From JAAYDK01 sp964543935 (GTDB lineage Bacteria > Spirochaetota > Spirochaetia > Sphaerochaetales > Sphaerochaetaceae): a stretch of DNA of 11,773 nucleotides. This document shows positions 1 through 5,576 of the stretch, piece after piece. Under the pieces are notes generated by a model. The model saw only the letters and a list, made by a program, of their open reading frames with translations. It did no database searches and was not told the origin of the DNA. The first letter of the stretch is position 1. Every line of letters begins with the position of its first letter. Location: NCBI GenBank assembly GCA_964543935.1, contig CAZJAK010000071.1, positions 1 through 11,773 on the forward strand, given 5' to 3'. A program made the position numbers and the translations under genes.

Positions 1-323
1 CCATAGGTTGGGATGAGCACCATCGCCTTGTCTTTGAAAGGAGTACAAAACACCCTGAACAGCAGATCGATGATCTCGTCACTCCCGTTACCCACCACAA
101 GTTTGGCAGAAGGCAAGCCCAACACCGCTTCGATTTTGGCCTTCAGTTGCCGTTGCAACGGATCAGGATAGCGGTTTACATCCCGGTATCCGACGAATTG
201 CTGCCAATTCTCATTCGCATCGAGAAAGACCTTGGCATCTCCGGTGAACTCACTGCGGGCAGAAGAGTACGGGGTGAGCGCCAGGATATCGCTCCTGACC
301 AGTTCCTTGATCGTATACTTCAT
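1..323 (-). CDS. hisC: Histidinol-phosphate aminotransferase, N-terminal part (cut by window edge)
   Basis: PLP-dependent enzyme that transaminates imidazole-acetol phosphate to histidinol phosphate with glutamate, in cytosolic histidine synthesis. Only about 107 N-terminal residues are in the window; the PLP-lysine and the C-terminus lie beyond base 1. The visible part has typical HisC features: a DANEN motif near residue 36, NRYPDP near residue 50, and GNGSDEIIDLLFR near residues 79-91. The start is fixed by an ATGA overlap: the ATG (321-323) shares bases with the hisD stop (320-322), and a GGAG lies inside the last hisD codons. This implies translational coupling to hisD. It is the third gene of the hisGDC operon and should be governed by the attenuator at 2525-2627. 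Confidence 0.93.
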   Translation of the reverse strand, partial: MKYTIKELVRSDILALTPYSSARSEFTGDAKVFLDANENWQQFVGYRDVNRYPDPLQRQLKAKIEAVLGLPSAKLVVGNGSDEIIDLLFRVFCTPFKDKAMVLIPTY

Positions 324-1636
324 GCCATATCCTCCATGGTGTGGTGTTCCAAACGAATCTTGACGGCTTGGGCATGGGCCTGCAGTGATTCGGCTTGCGC
401 CATGGCGACCACTGTCGGGCCGAGCGAGGCCAAGGCCTGCCGCTCAAGATGCTGGAACGTGATGGTCTTGACGAAGCTGTCGACCGACAAACCCGAATGG
501 GAAGCGGCCCACCCGGCGGTGGGCAGGGTGTGGTTCGTTCCCGAAGCATAATCTCCGACCGACTCGGGCGCCCAAGGGCCGATGAAGACCGACCCGGCGT
601 TCGTGACAGCAGCGGCAAGCTCGTGCGCATCGTTCGTCTGGATCACCAAATGCTCGGGAGCATAGGCGTCGACCACATCAAGCATGCCGGCTGTGGAACC
701 GACCGTGATGGCAAGGGAATTGGCCAGCGAGGAATCCACATAGCCGATACGGTCCAACGAGGCCGACTGCTTGGCTATTTCCCCTTCGACGGCATCGATA
801 AACCGTCTGGCGTTCGCCACATGTTGATCGCGCACCACCACGATGCATTGGCTGTCGGCCCCGTGCTCGGCTTGACTGAGCAAATCGGCTGCCACGAAAG
901 CTGCATTCGAGTTTCCATCGGCCAACACCATCACTTCGGATGGGCCGGCCGGCATGTCGATGGCGCAACCGTCCATGGCGATCAGCTGTTTTGCCGCTGT
1001 CACATACCGGTTGCCCGGTCCGAAAATCTTGTCCACCCGGGGCACCGACTCGGTCCCGTAGGCCATGGCGGCAATCGCTTGGGCTCCACCACATTTCAGC
1101 ACCAAGCCGATTTTCGTCACTGCCGCACAGTACAAGATAGCGGGATGGATGCTTCCGTCGGGACGCGGCGGGGTGCACAGCACGGTCTGCCGGCAAGCGG
1201 CCACCATGGCCGGAACAGCCAGCATCAAGACGGTGGAGAATAACGGCGCGGTGCCACCCGGGACATACAGTCCCACCCGTTGAATGGGGACCTGCTTACG
1301 CCAGCAGGTGATGCCAGGTTCGGTTTCGACTGCGACCTCTCGGCGCACTTGAGCCCGATGGAACTTCAGGATATTGGCCAGAGCCCGGTCGATGGCCGCG
1401 CGCAGGGAGGGCTCGACAAGGGCACAGCCGGCATCCAGTTCCTTCGCGTCGACACGCAACTCTTCTATGTTTGCGCGGTCGAATTCGGCAGCATACGCAC
1501 GCAACGCCGCATCGCCTTCGCTGCGCACCCGTTGTATGATGCGCGACACTTGGCCGCGTACTTCCCGGTCGTCGTGAGCCTTGCGCTGGGAGAGAACATC
1601 GAGCTGGGTGCGGTCGGGATTTTCCATGCGCCTCAT
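320..1636 (-). CDS. hisD: Histidinol dehydrogenase
   Basis: Zinc-dependent NAD enzyme that oxidises L-histidinol twice to give L-histidine, the last two steps of the pathway. The 438 residues match the usual family length. Expected active-site residues are visible: Q255 and H258 in SQAEHG, E328-H329 in APEHL, D362 in GDYASGTNH, and H421 in LQAHAQAV. By comparison with E. coli HisD these are the zinc ligands (Gln, His, Asp, His) and the Glu-His catalytic pair. The GPGNRYV nucleotide-site motif lies at 206-212. The start ATG (1634-1636) has an AGGAG six bases upstream that overlaps the hisG stop codon; a second ATG three codons in is less well placed. The gap to hisG is 9 bases, and the 3' end overlaps hisC by 4 bases. 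Confidence 0.96.
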   Translation of the reverse strand: MRRMENPDRTQLDVLSQRKAHDDREVRGQVSRIIQRVRSEGDAALRAYAAEFDRANIEELRVDAKELDAGCALVEPSLRAAIDRALANILKFHRAQVRREVAVETEPGITCWRKQVPIQRVGLYVPGGTAPLFSTVLMLAVPAMVAACRQTVLCTPPRPDGSIHPAILYCAAVTKIGLVLKCGGAQAIAAMAYGTESVPRVDKIFGPGNRYVTAAKQLIAMDGCAIDMPAGPSEVMVLADGNSNAAFVAADLLSQAEHGADSQCIVVVRDQHVANARRFIDAVEGEIAKQSASLDRIGYVDSSLANSLAITVGSTAGMLDVVDAYAPEHLVIQTNDAHELAAAVTNAGSVFIGPWAPESVGDYASGTNHTLPTAGWAASHSGLSVDSFVKTITFQHLERQALASLGPTVVAMAQAESLQAHAQAVKIRLEHHTMEDMA

Positions 1637-1645
1637 ACACCACTC

Positions 1646-2506
1646 CTAGTCGGCCATCTTCTCGATGGCTGTCACCAAGATACCCTGTGCACCCAAGGCT
1701 TTCAACTGCTCCAGAACATCCCAGAAGCGTTCTTCATGCACCACCGTCTGCACGGCGCACCATTGCTCATCGAGTAACGGCGTGACGGTGGGACTCTTCA
1801 TGCCGCCGACAATGGCGGCAATCTGATGCAGATGCTCCTTGGGTAGGTTGAACATGATGTATTTATAATCGTCGGCCTTCATGACGGCATCGATGCGCAG
1901 CAACAAACGCTCGAGGATGGACCGCTTGGCTTCGTCCATATCGGTGCGCCCCACCATCACGGCTGTCGATGCATAGATCGTTTGCACCTCGCGCAGGCCG
2001 TTGCTGGCCAACGTGGCCCCGGTGCTGACAAGATCACAAATCGCATCGGCCACCCCAATCGAGGGTGCAATCTCAACTGAGCCCGAAATCTCAAAAACCT
2101 GGGCTTCGACGCGAGCTTCGCGCAGTGCTTTGTGCAACAGCCTGGGATAACTGGTGGCGATACGCTTGCCAGCCAAGGAGGCCAAGCCTTCGTAACGCAA
2201 GCCTTCGGGAACGGCCACCGACAAGCGGCATTTGGCAAATCCAAGGTCCCGCAATACCGCCAAAGGCAATCCTTGCTCGTCGAATTCGTTGCGGCCAACG
2301 ATCCCGACATCGGCCACTGAATCCAGCACGTAACGGGGGATGTCGTCATCCCGCAAATAGAGAAATTCAATGGGGAAGTTTTCAGCGCGTTCCTTGAGGA
2401 TGCGCGAGTCTGAACCGAACCTGATTCCGCAGGATTTGATGATTTGGAGCGACTTTTCGCTCAATCTACCGCTTTTTTGAATCGCAATGCGCAGGATCGT
2501 CTCCAT
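1646..2506 (-). CDS. hisG: ATP phosphoribosyltransferase, long form
   Basis: Catalyses the first committed step of histidine synthesis, ATP + PRPP to phosphoribosyl-ATP, and is normally feedback-inhibited by histidine. The protein is 286 residues and starts METILRIAIQKSGRLSEKS, a standard HisG N-terminus. The catalytic two-lobed region covers about residues 1-205, with RDDDIP near residue 52. The last 75-80 residues, with KSPTVTPLL and a C-terminal ILVTAIEKM, are the ACT-like regulatory domain of the long form, so no separate HisZ is needed. The start at 2504-2506 is chosen because AGGAGG lies 7 bases upstream. A longer in-frame reading back to 2569 would pass through the terminator hairpin and is rejected. 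It is the first structural gene after the attenuator. Confidence 0.95.
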   Translation of the reverse strand: METILRIAIQKSGRLSEKSLQIIKSCGIRFGSDSRILKERAENFPIEFLYLRDDDIPRYVLDSVADVGIVGRNEFDEQGLPLAVLRDLGFAKCRLSVAVPEGLRYEGLASLAGKRIATSYPRLLHKALREARVEAQVFEISGSVEIAPSIGVADAICDLVSTGATLASNGLREVQTIYASTAVMVGRTDMDEAKRSILERLLLRIDAVMKADDYKYIMFNLPKEHLHQIAAIVGGMKSPTVTPLLDEQWCAVQTVVHEERFWDVLEQLKALGAQGILVTAIEKMAD

Positions 2507-2513
2507 CGGCCGG

Positions 2514-2519
2514 CCTCCT
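2514..2519 (-). promoter_or_regulatory. Shine-Dalgarno site of hisG
   Basis: AGGAGG, a full consensus, sits 7 bases before the hisG ATG and 5 bases after the U-run of the attenuator terminator. It decides the hisG start and shows that hisG is initiated independently of the leader peptide. Confidence 0.85.
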
Positions 2520-2524
2520 AAGAT

Positions 2525-2550
2525 AAAAAAAACTCCGCGGAATGCGGAGT
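2525..2550 (-). terminator. Intrinsic terminator of the his attenuator
   Basis: In transcript sense, ACTCCGC, loop ATTCC, then GCGGAGT make a perfect 7-bp stem with a 5-base loop, followed directly by an uninterrupted run of T (8 Ts at 2525-2532, the first pairing at the stem base). This is a strong rho-independent terminator placed between the leader peptide and hisG, with only the hisG ribosome binding site after it. A terminator upstream of an operon's first gene makes sense only if it is conditional. Bases 2539-2545 are also the downstream half of the proposed antiterminator. Confidence 0.88.
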
Positions 2551-2573
2551 CTGGTCCAACGGCGTGCATTCCA

Positions 2574-2627
2574 TCAGTGAGGATCGAGAGGATGGTGGTG
2601 ATGGCGTCCGTTGGTCTTCATGTTCAT
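2574..2627 (-). CDS. hisL: his operon leader peptide (17 residues)
   Basis: Short reading frame MNMKTNGRHHHHPLDPH followed by TGA, with codons CAT CAC CAC CAT in a row and a fifth His as the last residue. The His run followed by Pro resembles the enterobacterial HisL leader peptide, whose translation senses charged His-tRNA; the product itself has no role. It ends 23 bases before the terminator stem and 67 bases before the hisG ATG. No Shine-Dalgarno is at a normal distance: the only purine-rich run, CGGAGG, is 18 bases upstream, inside the promoter spacer. The ATG is 6 bases after the predicted -10 box, so it is probably translated from a leaderless transcript. A second in-frame ATG is at codon 3. 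Confidence 0.85.
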   Translation of the reverse strand: MNMKTNGRHHHHPLDPH

Positions 2628-2633
2628 GGCAGA

Positions 2634-2663
2634 ACAGTAGCGTGACCTCCGAGCACGTGTCAA
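2634..2663 (-). promoter_or_regulatory. Predicted his operon promoter
   Basis: Perfect -35 TTGACA (2658-2663), an 18-base spacer, and -10 TACTGT (2634-2639; TAnnnT type, 3 of 6 to consensus). The -10 box ends 6 bases before the leader-peptide ATG, so transcription should start at or within a base or two of that ATG (about 2627). The -35 lies 5 bases downstream of the preceding gene's stop codon, so the promoter fills the gap tightly. The same geometry recurs upstream of def. Confidence 0.65.
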
Positions 2664-2668
2664 CCCCG

Positions 2669-3271
2669 TCATTGGTCCTTTTTCTCCGGTTCAGACACAA
2701 CCTCCACCTTCACATCATGGATGGTGGTGGTATCCCGCTTGGGTCGGCTATGGACGGCAAGGCCGATGATGACCGCCCCCACCAGCATGACGGCGATACC
2801 CATGATGACCAACAGCAAATGGCCGATGCCGTTGGGGAAGAGGAACAGCACCACCGCGATGACCATAGAGACCAATGCCTCATGGATCAACGGCACCGTG
2901 TCGAATCCCTTGGAGCGGATGGCGGCTGCTTCAAGGAAAGCAACGATGGCCGTCAGGGTCATTTGAGCGGCCAAGACATAGATGAAGATACGCCACGTGG
3001 TGTAGGCGGTGGCCAACGGCATGATCATGGCCAGAACCCCGACGATGATCGCGACAACCCCTTTGACCGTCACTGCGGCATGGTTGAATTTGCCAAATCC
3101 GTACCTGGCCATGCTGGCGACCGACACGATGCCCGAGATGACGGCCAAAGCCCCCAGCAAGAACATCAGGATCCGGACGAAGCTCTCTTTTTCACCCAAA
3201 AGGATGAACAGACCGACCGCCACCAACACGACACCGAACAACAAGCGGCCCAACCACTGGAATCGTTTCAT
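2669..3271 (-). CDS. DUF308/HdeD-like integral membrane protein
   Basis: A 200-residue hydrophobic protein with about six predicted membrane segments, near residues 9-25, 32-53, 66-86, 92-115, 130-146 and 149-173. The paired-helix layout with small residues (GVVLVAVGLFILL, GVVAIIVGVLAMI) is that of the DUF308/HdeD family. HdeD is linked to acid resistance in E. coli, but most members have no known function, so none is assigned. The C-terminus is a charged tail of about 27 residues (SRPKRD through EKKDQ), probably cytoplasmic. The start is set at the ATG at 3269-3271 because GGGAGG lies 5 bases upstream; an in-frame start 14 codons earlier has no such site. It is divergent from the yjjG-like gene. 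No terminator lies between its stop and the his promoter. Confidence 0.75.
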   Translation of the reverse strand: MKRFQWLGRLLFGVVLVAVGLFILLGEKESFVRILMFLLGALAVISGIVSVASMARYGFGKFNHAAVTVKGVVAIIVGVLAMIMPLATAYTTWRIFIYVLAAQMTLTAIVAFLEAAAIRSKGFDTVPLIHEALVSMVIAVVLFLFPNGIGHLLLVIMGIAVMLVGAVIIGLAVHSRPKRDTTTIHDVKVEVVSEPEKKDQ

Positions 3272-3293
3272 CGCATCCTCCCGCCAACAGCCG

Positions 3294-3323
3294 TTTCCAA
3301 ACAACCCGGCCATCCATTATAGT
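3294..3323 (+). promoter_or_regulatory. Predicted promoter of the HAD nucleotidase gene
   Basis: Plus-strand -10 TATAGT (3318-3323, 5 of 6 to consensus) with a weak -35 TTTCCA (3294-3299) at an 18-base spacing. Transcription would start near 3330, giving a 5' leader of about 34 bases with AAAGGAG before the ATG at 3364. The -10 overlaps the opposing promoter's -10. Confidence 0.45.
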
Positions 3324-3344
3324 AGCAGTATCCCCACTTTACAC
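3316..3344 (-). promoter_or_regulatory. Predicted promoter of the HdeD-like gene
   Basis: Minus-strand perfect -10 TATAAT (3316-3321). The -35 at a 17-base spacing is poor (GTGTAA, 3339-3344), so an activator or a tolerant sigma factor may be needed. The predicted start is near 3309, about 38 bases before the coding start at 3271. Confidence 0.45.
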
Positions 3345-3356
3345 GACAAAGTAAAG
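3337..3356. repeat. Inverted repeat CTTTAC-N8-GTAAAG before the HAD gene
   Basis: A perfect 6-base inverted repeat with an 8-base gap. It lies in the transcribed leader of the plus-strand gene and over the -35 area of the minus-strand gene. Its right arm includes the first bases of the AAAGGAG ribosome binding site. It could be a repressor operator or a small mRNA hairpin that limits ribosome access; the sequence alone does not decide. Confidence 0.4.
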
Positions 3357-3363
3357 GAGCACC

Positions 3364-4056
3364 ATGCGCTACGACCATTTGCTTTTCGATGCCGACGGAA
3401 CCTTGTATGACTTTACCGCGACCGAAGAACATGCCATCCATGCCCTCTTGAACGAGTCGGGCATCGAGCCTTCTCCCTCCACCCTGGCTATGTATGCTGA
3501 GGTGAACAGCGCCTTGTGGAAGGAATTCGAGCACGGTTCGATCACCATCCAGAAGCTCAAGGTCGAACGGTTCAGGCGTTTTTTCGCCCGTGTCGGCAGC
3601 GACACCGACAGCACTGTCGCTTCCGAGCGTTATGTGGACCTCCTGGCCCAAGGAGACCACGTTTATCCATGGACATTGCCGTTACTACAGCAGCTTGCCA
3701 AGCAGGGCTTTCGCCTTACATTGATCACCAACGGAATCGCCAAGGTGCAACGGGGCAGGTTGGCCGCCACCAATACCCTGAACTATTTCGATTCTGTCGT
3801 CATCAGCGAGGAAATCGGGGTACAAAAACCCGATCCGCGCTTTTTCGACAGCTTCTTGGCTGCCGACGAAGGTGTGCGCAGACGGGCCTTGGTCATCGGA
3901 GACAGCTTGTCGTCCGACATCGCCGGAGGCTTGGCCGCAGGGATCGACACCTGTTGGTTCAATCCTGACGGCAAAACGGCTCCGGCATTGCTGCAACCAA
4001 CATGGACCATCACCAAGATGGACCAGCTTTTGCACCTCCTGGATGCTAGCGTTTGA
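3364..4056 (+). CDS. yjjG: HAD-superfamily 5'-nucleotidase, YjjG type
   Basis: A 230-residue cytosolic phosphatase. HAD motifs are all present: motif I DADGT with nucleophile D9 and acid/base D11, motif II ITNG with T122, motif III K155 in QKPD, and motif IV GDSLSSD with D180 and D185. The stretch GDSLSSDIAGGLAAGIDTCWFNP is typical of YjjG, which in E. coli dephosphorylates UMP, dTMP and non-canonical pyrimidine nucleotides and so cleans the nucleotide pool. The alpha-helical cap lies about residues 18-95. The start has AAAGGAG four bases upstream. It is the only plus-strand gene here, divergent from the HdeD-like gene, and its last 11 bases overlap the 3' end of the FKBP gene. The HAD family assignment is firm; the YjjG substrate assignment is likely. 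Confidence 0.85.
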   Translation: MRYDHLLFDADGTLYDFTATEEHAIHALLNESGIEPSPSTLAMYAEVNSALWKEFEHGSITIQKLKVERFRRFFARVGSDTDSTVASERYVDLLAQGDHVYPWTLPLLQQLAKQGFRLTLITNGIAKVQRGRLAATNTLNYFDSVVISEEIGVQKPDPRFFDSFLAADEGVRRRALVIGDSLSSDIAGGLAAGIDTCWFNPDGKTAPALLQPTWTITKMDQLLHLLDASV

Positions 4057-4963
4057 CGATTTCGATCAACTCCACGTCGAAAATCAACAGGGTGTTTGGC
4101 TCGATGTTGACCGAACCCGATGCACCGTAGCCGAGCTTGGGGTGGACAAAGAAACGGTAAACAGCTCCGACTGGCATGAGCATGAGCCCCTCGCGGAAGC
4201 CAGCCACCATGCCCGGTAATGCAAACGTGCTCGGTACTCCGGTCGCCGAGGCATCACCGATGCGGCCGTCCAGATAGGTCAACGTATAGTTGACCTTGAC
4301 CGTATCGGTCTCCTTCGGTTTCAATCCCCCGCTTGGTTTGATCACCTCGTATTGCAAGCCGCTCTCAGTGGCCACGACCGTCGGGCGTGCTCCGTTGACC
4401 GCCAAGAATTGTTCGGCGTCTTCAAGATTCTTCTGCGCCAATTCGGCCAAACGGGCAGCCGCATCAGTGATCAACTTGTCTTGGTATTCGAACAAGACAT
4501 TGTTCATCTGCTCGCGGTTGAAGAATAACGGCCGTTCCAGCACATAATCAAGCATGCCCCTGATGAAATAATCGGAGTCGATCTCCTTGAGTTGACGCAA
4601 CGCGGCTTCCATCACCAAGTATCCATAGCTGTAACTGAATCGTTCTATCAAGGTCGCCGGCACGTCCAAAGCTTCGATGGCCAAGGCACCGCTAACGGTC
4701 GCCGAGACGGCAGGATCGTTATAGGAGACCGCAGCCGGCGCTGCAACGGCGGCGGGTTGTGCGGGATTTGCGGCGGCAACCTGTTCAGTACTTGGAACGG
4801 AAGGGCTTTGGGCTACCGTGGTGAAGACTGTGAGTCTTGCATTCGGGAGGCTGCTTTGTGCTGTCTGATCCTTCGATTGTCCGCAGGCTGTCGCTAATGC
4901 GACCACGACCGCCAACGGAACAAGCAGGAAAGCCGTAGCATATCGCCTGGATCCATACGCCAT
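4046..4963 (-). CDS. FKBP-type peptidyl-prolyl cis-trans isomerase, predicted lipoprotein
   Basis: A 305-residue extracytoplasmic folding catalyst of the Mip/FkpA type. Residues 1-27 form a lipoprotein-like signal (SRRY, a hydrophobic core, then LATAC with C27 as the lipidated cysteine). Residues 28-80 are a low-complexity Ala/Pro/Ser/Thr linker. Residues 85-190 form a helical domain like the dimerising arm of Mip/FkpA. Residues 200-303 are the FKBP domain, with VNYTL, ALPGMVAGFREGL, HPKLGYG, EPNTLLIFDVELI. The core Trp of human FKBP12 (W59) is Phe here (F256); the Tyr of LGYG and the Phe of IFDVEL are kept. The ATG at 4961-4963 is chosen because the signal peptide begins there and GGAAGG lies about 10 bases upstream; a 99-codon in-frame extension runs across the fumarase beta gene and is rejected. 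Confidence 0.88.
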   Translation of the reverse strand: MAYGSRRYATAFLLVPLAVVVALATACGQSKDQTAQSSLPNARLTVFTTVAQSPSVPSTEQVAAANPAQPAAVAAPAAVSYNDPAVSATVSGALAIEALDVPATLIERFSYSYGYLVMEAALRQLKEIDSDYFIRGMLDYVLERPLFFNREQMNNVLFEYQDKLITDAAARLAELAQKNLEDAEQFLAVNGARPTVVATESGLQYEVIKPSGGLKPKETDTVKVNYTLTYLDGRIGDASATGVPSTFALPGMVAGFREGLMLMPVGAVYRFFVHPKLGYGASGSVNIEPNTLLIFDVELIEIVKR

Positions 4964-5051
4964 ATGAAAACCGCCTTCCCCAACCCCACGGTACGATGGT
5001 ACTTGCAAAGTTGGATAACGTCCACAAAAATGTGCTTCAGGTGGGGGATTT
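4964..5051 (-). other. Intergenic gap between fumarase beta and FKBP genes
   Basis: This 88-base gap shows no convincing intrinsic terminator after the fumarase beta gene and no promoter with good -35 and -10 boxes. A TACC repeat near 4987-5000 and a G-rich run before the FKBP ribosome binding site are the only visible features. Read-through from the upstream operon into the FKBP gene is possible. Confidence 0.4.
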
Positions 5052-5576
5052 TCAGCGAAACACGCTGTCGCCACGGCTATCGATGGCGACAATGGCTGGG
5101 AAATCACACACTTCGAGCCTGAACAACGCTTCCGGACCCAAGTCGGCGAATGCCAAGGTTTCGACTGAACGGACCTTCGAGGCATACAGAGCACCACAGC
5201 CACCATAGGCGGCCAAGTACAATCCGCCATGGCGGGCGACCGCCTCGGACACCCGTGCATCGCGCGGGCCTTTACCCATGGTGGCCAGCAGGCCGTGTTC
5301 CATCAGAACCGGCCAAAAGCGGTCCATCCGGGCTGCAGTGGTGGGGCCGCAGGAACCGATGGGCAAGCCAGGGGGGGTCGCCGCCGGGCCCATGTAATAG
5401 AGCAGCTGCCCTTCCAAATCGACCGGCAATTGAAGACCGTCCGCAAGCAGCTGCACGAACCGCTTGTGGACTTGGTCGCGGCCAACCAGCAGGAAACCCG
5501 ATACGAGCACCCGGTCATAGACACGCAAGGCGGCCAAGTCCCCCTTGGCAAACGGCACGGTCAACTCATGCGTCAT
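5052..5576 (-). CDS. Fumarate hydratase class I, beta subunit (C-terminal-domain type)
   Basis: A 174-residue subunit that, with the alpha subunit, forms an oxygen-sensitive 4Fe-4S hydro-lyase interconverting fumarate and L-malate. Family signatures are GPTTAARMD (77-85), which helps bind the carboxylates of the substrate, and MGKG (100-103). The start at 5574-5576 has GGAGG five bases upstream and begins MTHELTVPF, as the family does. A longer in-frame reading has no supporting site. The gene overlaps the alpha gene by 11 bases, in keeping with stoichiometric synthesis. The near relative L-tartrate dehydratase beta (TtdB) has the same fold, so substrate cannot be settled by eye; fumarase is favoured because no tartrate genes are nearby. 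Confidence 0.87.
   Translation of the reverse strand: MTHELTVPFAKGDLAALRVYDRVLVSGFLLVGRDQVHKRFVQLLADGLQLPVDLEGQLLYYMGPAATPPGLPIGSCGPTTAARMDRFWPVLMEHGLLATMGKGPRDARVSEAVARHGGLYLAAYGGCGALYASKVRSVETLAFADLGPEALFRLEVCDFPAIVAIDSRGDSVFR

Larger units (their letters stand above)
2525..2627 (-). promoter_or_regulatory. his operon transcription attenuator (leader RNA)
   Basis: The parts of a classic amino-acid attenuator occur in order. First come the His codons of the leader peptide (2592-2603). Segment 1, CCATCA (2599-2604), within the Arg and first His codons, can pair with segment 2, TGATGG (2571-2576), which includes the leader stop codon. Segment 2 continues as GGAATGC (2566-2572), which pairs perfectly over 7 bases with GCATTCC (2539-2545), that is, the terminator loop plus the end of its left arm. 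Expected behaviour: a ribosome stalled at His codons masks segment 1, frees segment 2, and lets the antiterminator displace the terminator. A ribosome that reaches the stop codon covers segment 2 and the terminator forms. The pairings were found by eye; stabilities were not computed. Confidence 0.82.

Noticed and set aside
395..1243. Long plus-strand reading frame opposite hisD (282 codons)
   Set aside because: It is antisense to a gene with all catalytic residues, its residue composition is odd (many His, Gly, Arg) with no recognisable domain, and such frames are expected opposite GC-rich codons.
2507..2569. N-terminal extension of hisG by 21 codons
   Set aside because: It would translate through the terminator hairpin and T run and lacks a ribosome binding site; AGGAGG at 2514-2519 marks the downstream ATG, where HisG homology begins.
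2646..2651. CGGAGG as the ribosome binding site of the leader peptide
   Set aside because: It ends 18 bases before the ATG, too far for Shine-Dalgarno use, and no in-frame ATG, GTG or TTG follows it at 5-10 bases.
2564..3322. Plus-strand frame opposite the HdeD-like gene, very rich in Asp, His and Gln
   Set aside because: The composition is what the complement of a hydrophobic membrane-protein gene gives; the opposite strand has a good start site and membrane segments.
4964..5260. 99-codon N-terminal extension of the FKBP protein
   Set aside because: It runs through the fumarase beta coding region in another frame and would bury the signal peptide and lipobox inside the protein.
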